Positions 6,975-8,640 of a DNA stretch of 8,640 nucleotides are shown one piece after another. The notes under the pieces were generated by a model. It did not search any database. It was given only the letters and a program-made list of their open reading frames with translations, and was not told the origin of the DNA. Numbering within the stretch: the first letter of the stretch is position 1; each line of letters starts with the position of its first letter. The stretch is from Bordetella parapertussis (GTDB lineage Bacteria; Pseudomonadota; Gammaproteobacteria; Burkholderiales; Burkholderiaceae_C), in assembly GCA_945882755.1 (NCBI GenBank), contig CAMCWS010000083.1, positions 1-8,640 on the forward strand, read 5' to 3'. Made by a program: the position numbers and the translations under genes.

Positions 6975-7202
6975 ATGTCACATACCACTACTCATGTCAC
7001 ACAAAAGCCTAACGGCGCGGACGACAAGATTGCGTTTGTCCTGATCTTTGTACCTTGCTTTGTTGTACTTTTATCGTTTGCAATTTTTGGCCAATTGGTC
7101 GGGCTGCAATGGAAGAGTTGGCTGCCAGGTGCTGAGAACATGACCAATGTCTTTGGCGGTGTGAAAGCATCGGTTTATACGTTCATGTCCCACATCATTT
7201 AG
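6975..7202 (+). CDS. Unassigned 75-aa single-span protein between pufB and pufA; possible divergent antenna-like polypeptide
   Basis: The ORF has its own good ribosome site (GGAG 6964-6967, 7-base spacer), starts 32 bp after pufB, and its TAG stop overlaps the pufA Shine-Dalgarno, so it is almost certainly translated with puf. The product has a polar N-tail (1-18), one hydrophobic span (about 19-44) and a 30-residue C-terminal extension (SWLPGAENM... to a final MSHII), which looks like a short helix. Compared with PufB it keeps A36 then Q40 where PufB has A34 and H38. W46 and W49 sit at +6 and +9 from Q40, as W44 and W47 do from H38. There is no His in the span, so ordinary bacteriochlorophyll ligation is not expected. 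It may be a degenerate antenna beta paralogue or an accessory LH1 subunit playing a gamma-, PufX- or protein-U-like part. I do not recognise the family with certainty. Confidence 0.85.
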   Translation: MSHTTTHVTQKPNGADDKIAFVLIFVPCFVVLLSFAIFGQLVGLQWKSWLPGAENMTNVFGGVKASVYTFMSHII

Positions 7203-7205
7203 GAG
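7201..7205 (+). promoter_or_regulatory. pufA ribosome binding site overlapping the preceding stop codon
   Basis: AGGAG at 7201-7205 lies 8 bases before the pufA ATG (7214) and shares its first two bases with the TAG stop (7200-7202) of the upstream 75-aa ORF. Ribosomes finishing that ORF stop on top of the pufA site, so translation of the two is probably coupled. Confidence 0.75.
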
Positions 7206-7213
7206 AAATCACC

Positions 7214-7474
7214 ATGTGGAGAATTTGGCGACTTTACGATCCATTGCGTGCAATGGTCGTTCAAGGCATTTTCCTGTTTGGCTTGGCAGCGATGATTCAC
7301 CTCATTTTGCTGAGTACCAACAAATTCAACTGGCTAGACGGCGCGAAGAAACCCGCAGCAGCATCGGCACAAAACTCGCCTATGCCTGCCGCAGTTCCTG
7401 CAGCAAAGTCCTTAAATTTGGCAGCACCGCAGGTGCTGCCAAGTCCCAAAAGACTTGCAGCATCTGCAATTTGA
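7214..7474 (+). CDS. pufA: LH1 antenna alpha polypeptide with long C-terminal tail
   Basis: An 86-aa core light-harvesting alpha subunit, the partner of PufB in the LH1 ring. The N-terminus [15 protein letters not shown] is the standard LH1 alpha cytoplasmic end. The membrane helix (about 12-34) contains AAMIH with H29 as the bacteriochlorophyll ligand, followed by LILLST and FNWLDG. LH1 alpha is usually about 50-60 aa; this one goes on for about 40 residues after LDG with an Ala/Pro/Ser-rich, presumably disordered periplasmic tail. Longer alpha tails, sometimes trimmed after synthesis, are known in Rubrivivax-type betaproteobacteria (from memory). The codons of the tail also form a set of RNA hairpins (7420-7469). 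The AGGAG site at 7201-7205 fixes the start at ATG 7214. Confidence 0.96.
   Translation: MWRIWRLYDPLRAMVVQGIFLFGLAAMIHLILLSTNKFNWLDGAKKPAAASAQNSPMPAAVPAAKSLNLAAPQVLPSPKRLAASAI
7420..7440 (+). repeat. Perfect 9-bp inverted repeat (hairpin 1) in the pufA 3' end
   Basis: GGCAGCACC (7420-7428) and GGTGCTGCC (7432-7440) are perfect complements around a 3-base loop. It is the strongest stem in the window and lies inside the codons of the pufA tail. As RNA it should protect upstream pufBA transcript from 3' exonucleases, as the pufA-pufL hairpins do in Rhodobacter (inferred role). Confidence 0.75.
7441..7456 (+). repeat. Inverted repeat (hairpin 2) in the pufA 3' end
   Basis: AAGTC (7441-7445) and GACTT (7452-7456) pair around a 6-base loop, starting at the base after hairpin 1. 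The last two bases are also the first two of hairpin 3, so hairpins 2 and 3 cannot both form in full. A weak stem by itself. Confidence 0.45.
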
Positions 7475-7485
7475 TTTTTTCTTTT
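7455..7485 (+). terminator. Hairpin 3 plus T-rich run: attenuator-like terminator between pufA and pufL
   Basis: TTGCAG (7455-7460) and CTGCAA (7464-7469) pair perfectly around the loop CAT, spanning the last codons of pufA. After TTGA the sequence continues TTTTTTCTTTT (7475-7485). The short 6-bp stem and the 5-base gap before the T-run suggest a leaky terminator or RNA processing signal, which would leave more pufBA than pufLM message, as an LH1 ring with many alpha/beta copies per reaction centre needs. Confidence 0.5.
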
Positions 7486-7502
7486 CACCCATCACTTGCG
7501 GC

Positions 7503-7508
7503 AGGAGG
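7503..7508 (+). promoter_or_regulatory. pufL ribosome binding site
   Basis: AGGAGG at 7503-7508, with an 8-base spacer, sets the pufL start at ATG 7517. It rules out the in-frame TTG at 7496, which would put the Shine-Dalgarno inside the gene. Confidence 0.85.
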
Positions 7509-7516
7509 GCTTAAAC

Positions 7517-8350
7517 ATGGCCAGGCTCAGCTTTGAAAAAAAATACCGAGTGCGCGGCGGAACGCTGCTAGCAGGTGACTTGTTCGATTTTTGGATAGGT
7601 CCGTTTTATGTCGGCTTCTTCGGCGTCACGACCATTTTCTTTGCTTTTCTTGGCACAGCCATGATTTTGTGGGGCGCAGCGTTAGGCCCGACATGGAACC
7701 TGTGGCAAATCAGCATTGCTCCGCCTGACCTGTCCTATGGTTTGCGATTCGCACCTTTGCAAGAGGGAGGTTTGTGGCAAATCATCACCGTTTGCGCCCT
7801 AGGTGCTTTCGTTTCATGGCTGCTGCGCGAAGTTGAAATTTGCCGAAAACTGGGCATGGGCTTTCATGTTCCTTTTATGTTCGGCATTGCGATTTTGGCT
7901 TACTTCACCCTGAATGTGGTTCGCCCCGTTCTGATGGGTGCTTGGGGTCATGGCTTTCCTTACGGTATTTACAGCCACCTCGATTGGGTGTCCAACGTTG
8001 GCTATCAATACCTGCATTTCCACTACAACCCGGCGCATATGTTGGCAGTGAGTTTCTTCTTTGCCACCACCTTTGCCTTGTCCTTGCATGGCGCTTTGAT
8101 TTTGTCGGCGACCAACCCTGGTTATGGCCAAGTGGTCAAGACGCCTGAGCATGAAGACACGTTTTTCCGCGACACCATCGGTTACTCCATTGGTACCTTG
8201 GGCATCCATCGTTTAGGCGTATTTTTGGCCTTGGCGGCGGTGTTGTTCAGTGCCCTTTGCATTGTTATCAGCGGGCCCTTCTGGAGTCGCGGTTGGCCTG
8301 AATGGTGGGGTTGGTGGTTGAACCTGCCCATCTGGTCTCAGTGGCCTTAA
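7517..8350 (+). CDS. pufL: Photosynthetic reaction centre L subunit
   Basis: A 277-aa five-helix membrane subunit of the type 2 reaction centre, which with PufM holds the special-pair bacteriochlorophylls, accessory pigments, bacteriopheophytins, quinones and non-heme iron. Counting the Met, the expected ligands are all present one residue on from Rhodobacter numbering. H154 binds the accessory bacteriochlorophyll, H174 the special pair, and H191 and H231 the iron. The QB proton-path residues E213, D214 and S224 are also present, as is E105 near the bacteriopheophytin. The N-terminus [17 protein letters not shown] is standard. The protein ends soon after the conserved WWLNLP region, so the C-terminal tail is a little shorter than in Rhodobacter. 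It lies 42 bp after pufA, across the hairpin region, and 21 bp before pufM. Confidence 0.98.
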   Translation: MARLSFEKKYRVRGGTLLAGDLFDFWIGPFYVGFFGVTTIFFAFLGTAMILWGAALGPTWNLWQISIAPPDLSYGLRFAPLQEGGLWQIITVCALGAFVSWLLREVEICRKLGMGFHVPFMFGIAILAYFTLNVVRPVLMGAWGHGFPYGIYSHLDWVSNVGYQYLHFHYNPAHMLAVSFFFATTFALSLHGALILSATNPGYGQVVKTPEHEDTFFRDTIGYSIGTLGIHRLGVFLALAAVLFSALCIVISGPFWSRGWPEWWGWWLNLPIWSQWP

Positions 8351-8371
8351 TGAAAAACGAGGAACACAATC

Positions 8372-8640
8372 ATGGCTGACTATTTGAATCTTTTTACCAC
8401 CGTGCAGGCCACCGGGCCTGTACACCACGGCGAGGCCTTAGGCCCAGGCAACAGTCCACGTACCGGTCACCCTGCCATTTATTGGATCTTGGGCAAGATT
8501 GGTAACGCGCAGCTTGGCCCCATTTACTTGGGGGGCTTAGGGCTGGCTTCGTTGATCTGCGGCTTGATCGCTTTCAACATCATTGGCATGAACATGCTGG
8601 CGTCGGTGAACTACGACCCGATTCAGTTCGTGCGCCAGTT
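8372..8640 (+). CDS. pufM: Photosynthetic reaction centre M subunit, N-terminal part (3' end outside window)
   Basis: The first 89 codons of the M subunit, cut by the right edge. The opening MADYLNLFTTVQATGP and the GNAQLGPIYLGGLG block (44-57) are typical of PufM. The first membrane helix begins around residue 52 and runs to about 76. All His ligands lie beyond the window. GAGGA at 8359-8363 with an 8-base spacer sets the start at ATG 8372. An earlier ATG at 8350 overlaps the pufL stop but gives only a 9-codon ORF and is not the start. Whether a cytochrome pufC follows cannot be seen. Confidence 0.96.
   Translation, partial: MADYLNLFTTVQATGPVHHGEALGPGNSPRTGHPAIYWILGKIGNAQLGPIYLGGLGLASLICGLIAFNIIGMNMLASVNYDPIQFVRQ

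Noticed and set aside
7216..7536. 106-codon + strand frame overlapping pufA
   Set aside because: It is out of frame with the clear LH1 alpha gene and shares its sequence only as a shadow.
8350..8379. 9-codon ORF starting at the pufL stop and overlapping the pufM start
   Set aside because: No Shine-Dalgarno is specific to it, and the GAGGA inside it serves pufM at ATG 8372.

Overview
The window is a piece of a purple-bacterial photosynthesis gene cluster. All genes lie on the + strand in the conserved superoperon order crtE-crtF-bchC-bchX-bchY-bchZ-puf. The first gene (crtE) is cut by the left edge and the last (pufM) by the right edge. The type 2 reaction centre L and M subunits, LH1 antenna polypeptides, spheroidene/spirilloxanthin-type carotenoid methylation and the chlorophyllide reductase that makes bacteriochlorophyll a all point to a phototrophic proteobacterium. 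The moderate GC content, the gene order and a long Ala/Pro tail on the LH1 alpha polypeptide suggest a freshwater betaproteobacterium of the Burkholderiales/Comamonadaceae (Limnohabitans-, Rhodoferax- or Rubrivivax-like). That placement is inference from memory, not a search.

Layout: 1-444 is the 3' half of crtE (GGPP synthase). 462-1622 is crtF (carotenoid O-methyltransferase). 1623-1697 is the only substantial regulatory intergenic region. It holds two 18-bp CGT-N12-ACA elements exactly 8 bp apart, lying over a TTGACA/AAGAAT promoter candidate; this is the layout known for CrtJ/PpsR control of bchC. 1698-6653 is bchCXYZ, tightly packed, with TGATG stop/start overlaps at bchC-bchX and bchY-bchZ. 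6650-6781 is an unrecognised 43-codon ORF in the place where pufQ sits in Rhodobacter. 6793-8640 is the puf operon: pufB, an extra unassigned 75-aa membrane-protein gene, pufA, pufL and partial pufM.

Together the genes supply carotenoid (crtE, crtF), the last ring reduction and side-chain oxidation of bacteriochlorophyllide (bchXYZ, bchC), and the LH1 antenna and reaction-centre apoproteins that bind these pigments. The 3' end of pufA holds three closely packed perfect inverted repeats, the last followed by a T-rich run. They lie where Rhodobacter has the hairpins that make pufBA mRNA more abundant than pufLM mRNA.

The two most unusual elements are (i) the 75-aa ORF between pufB and pufA, which keeps the spacing of an antenna beta polypeptide but has Gln where the bacteriochlorophyll-binding His should be, followed by a C-terminal extension, and (ii) the short coupled ORF between bchZ and pufB. 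Apart from these, the window is an orthodox photosynthesis cluster with no mobile elements, RNA genes or CRISPR arrays visible.
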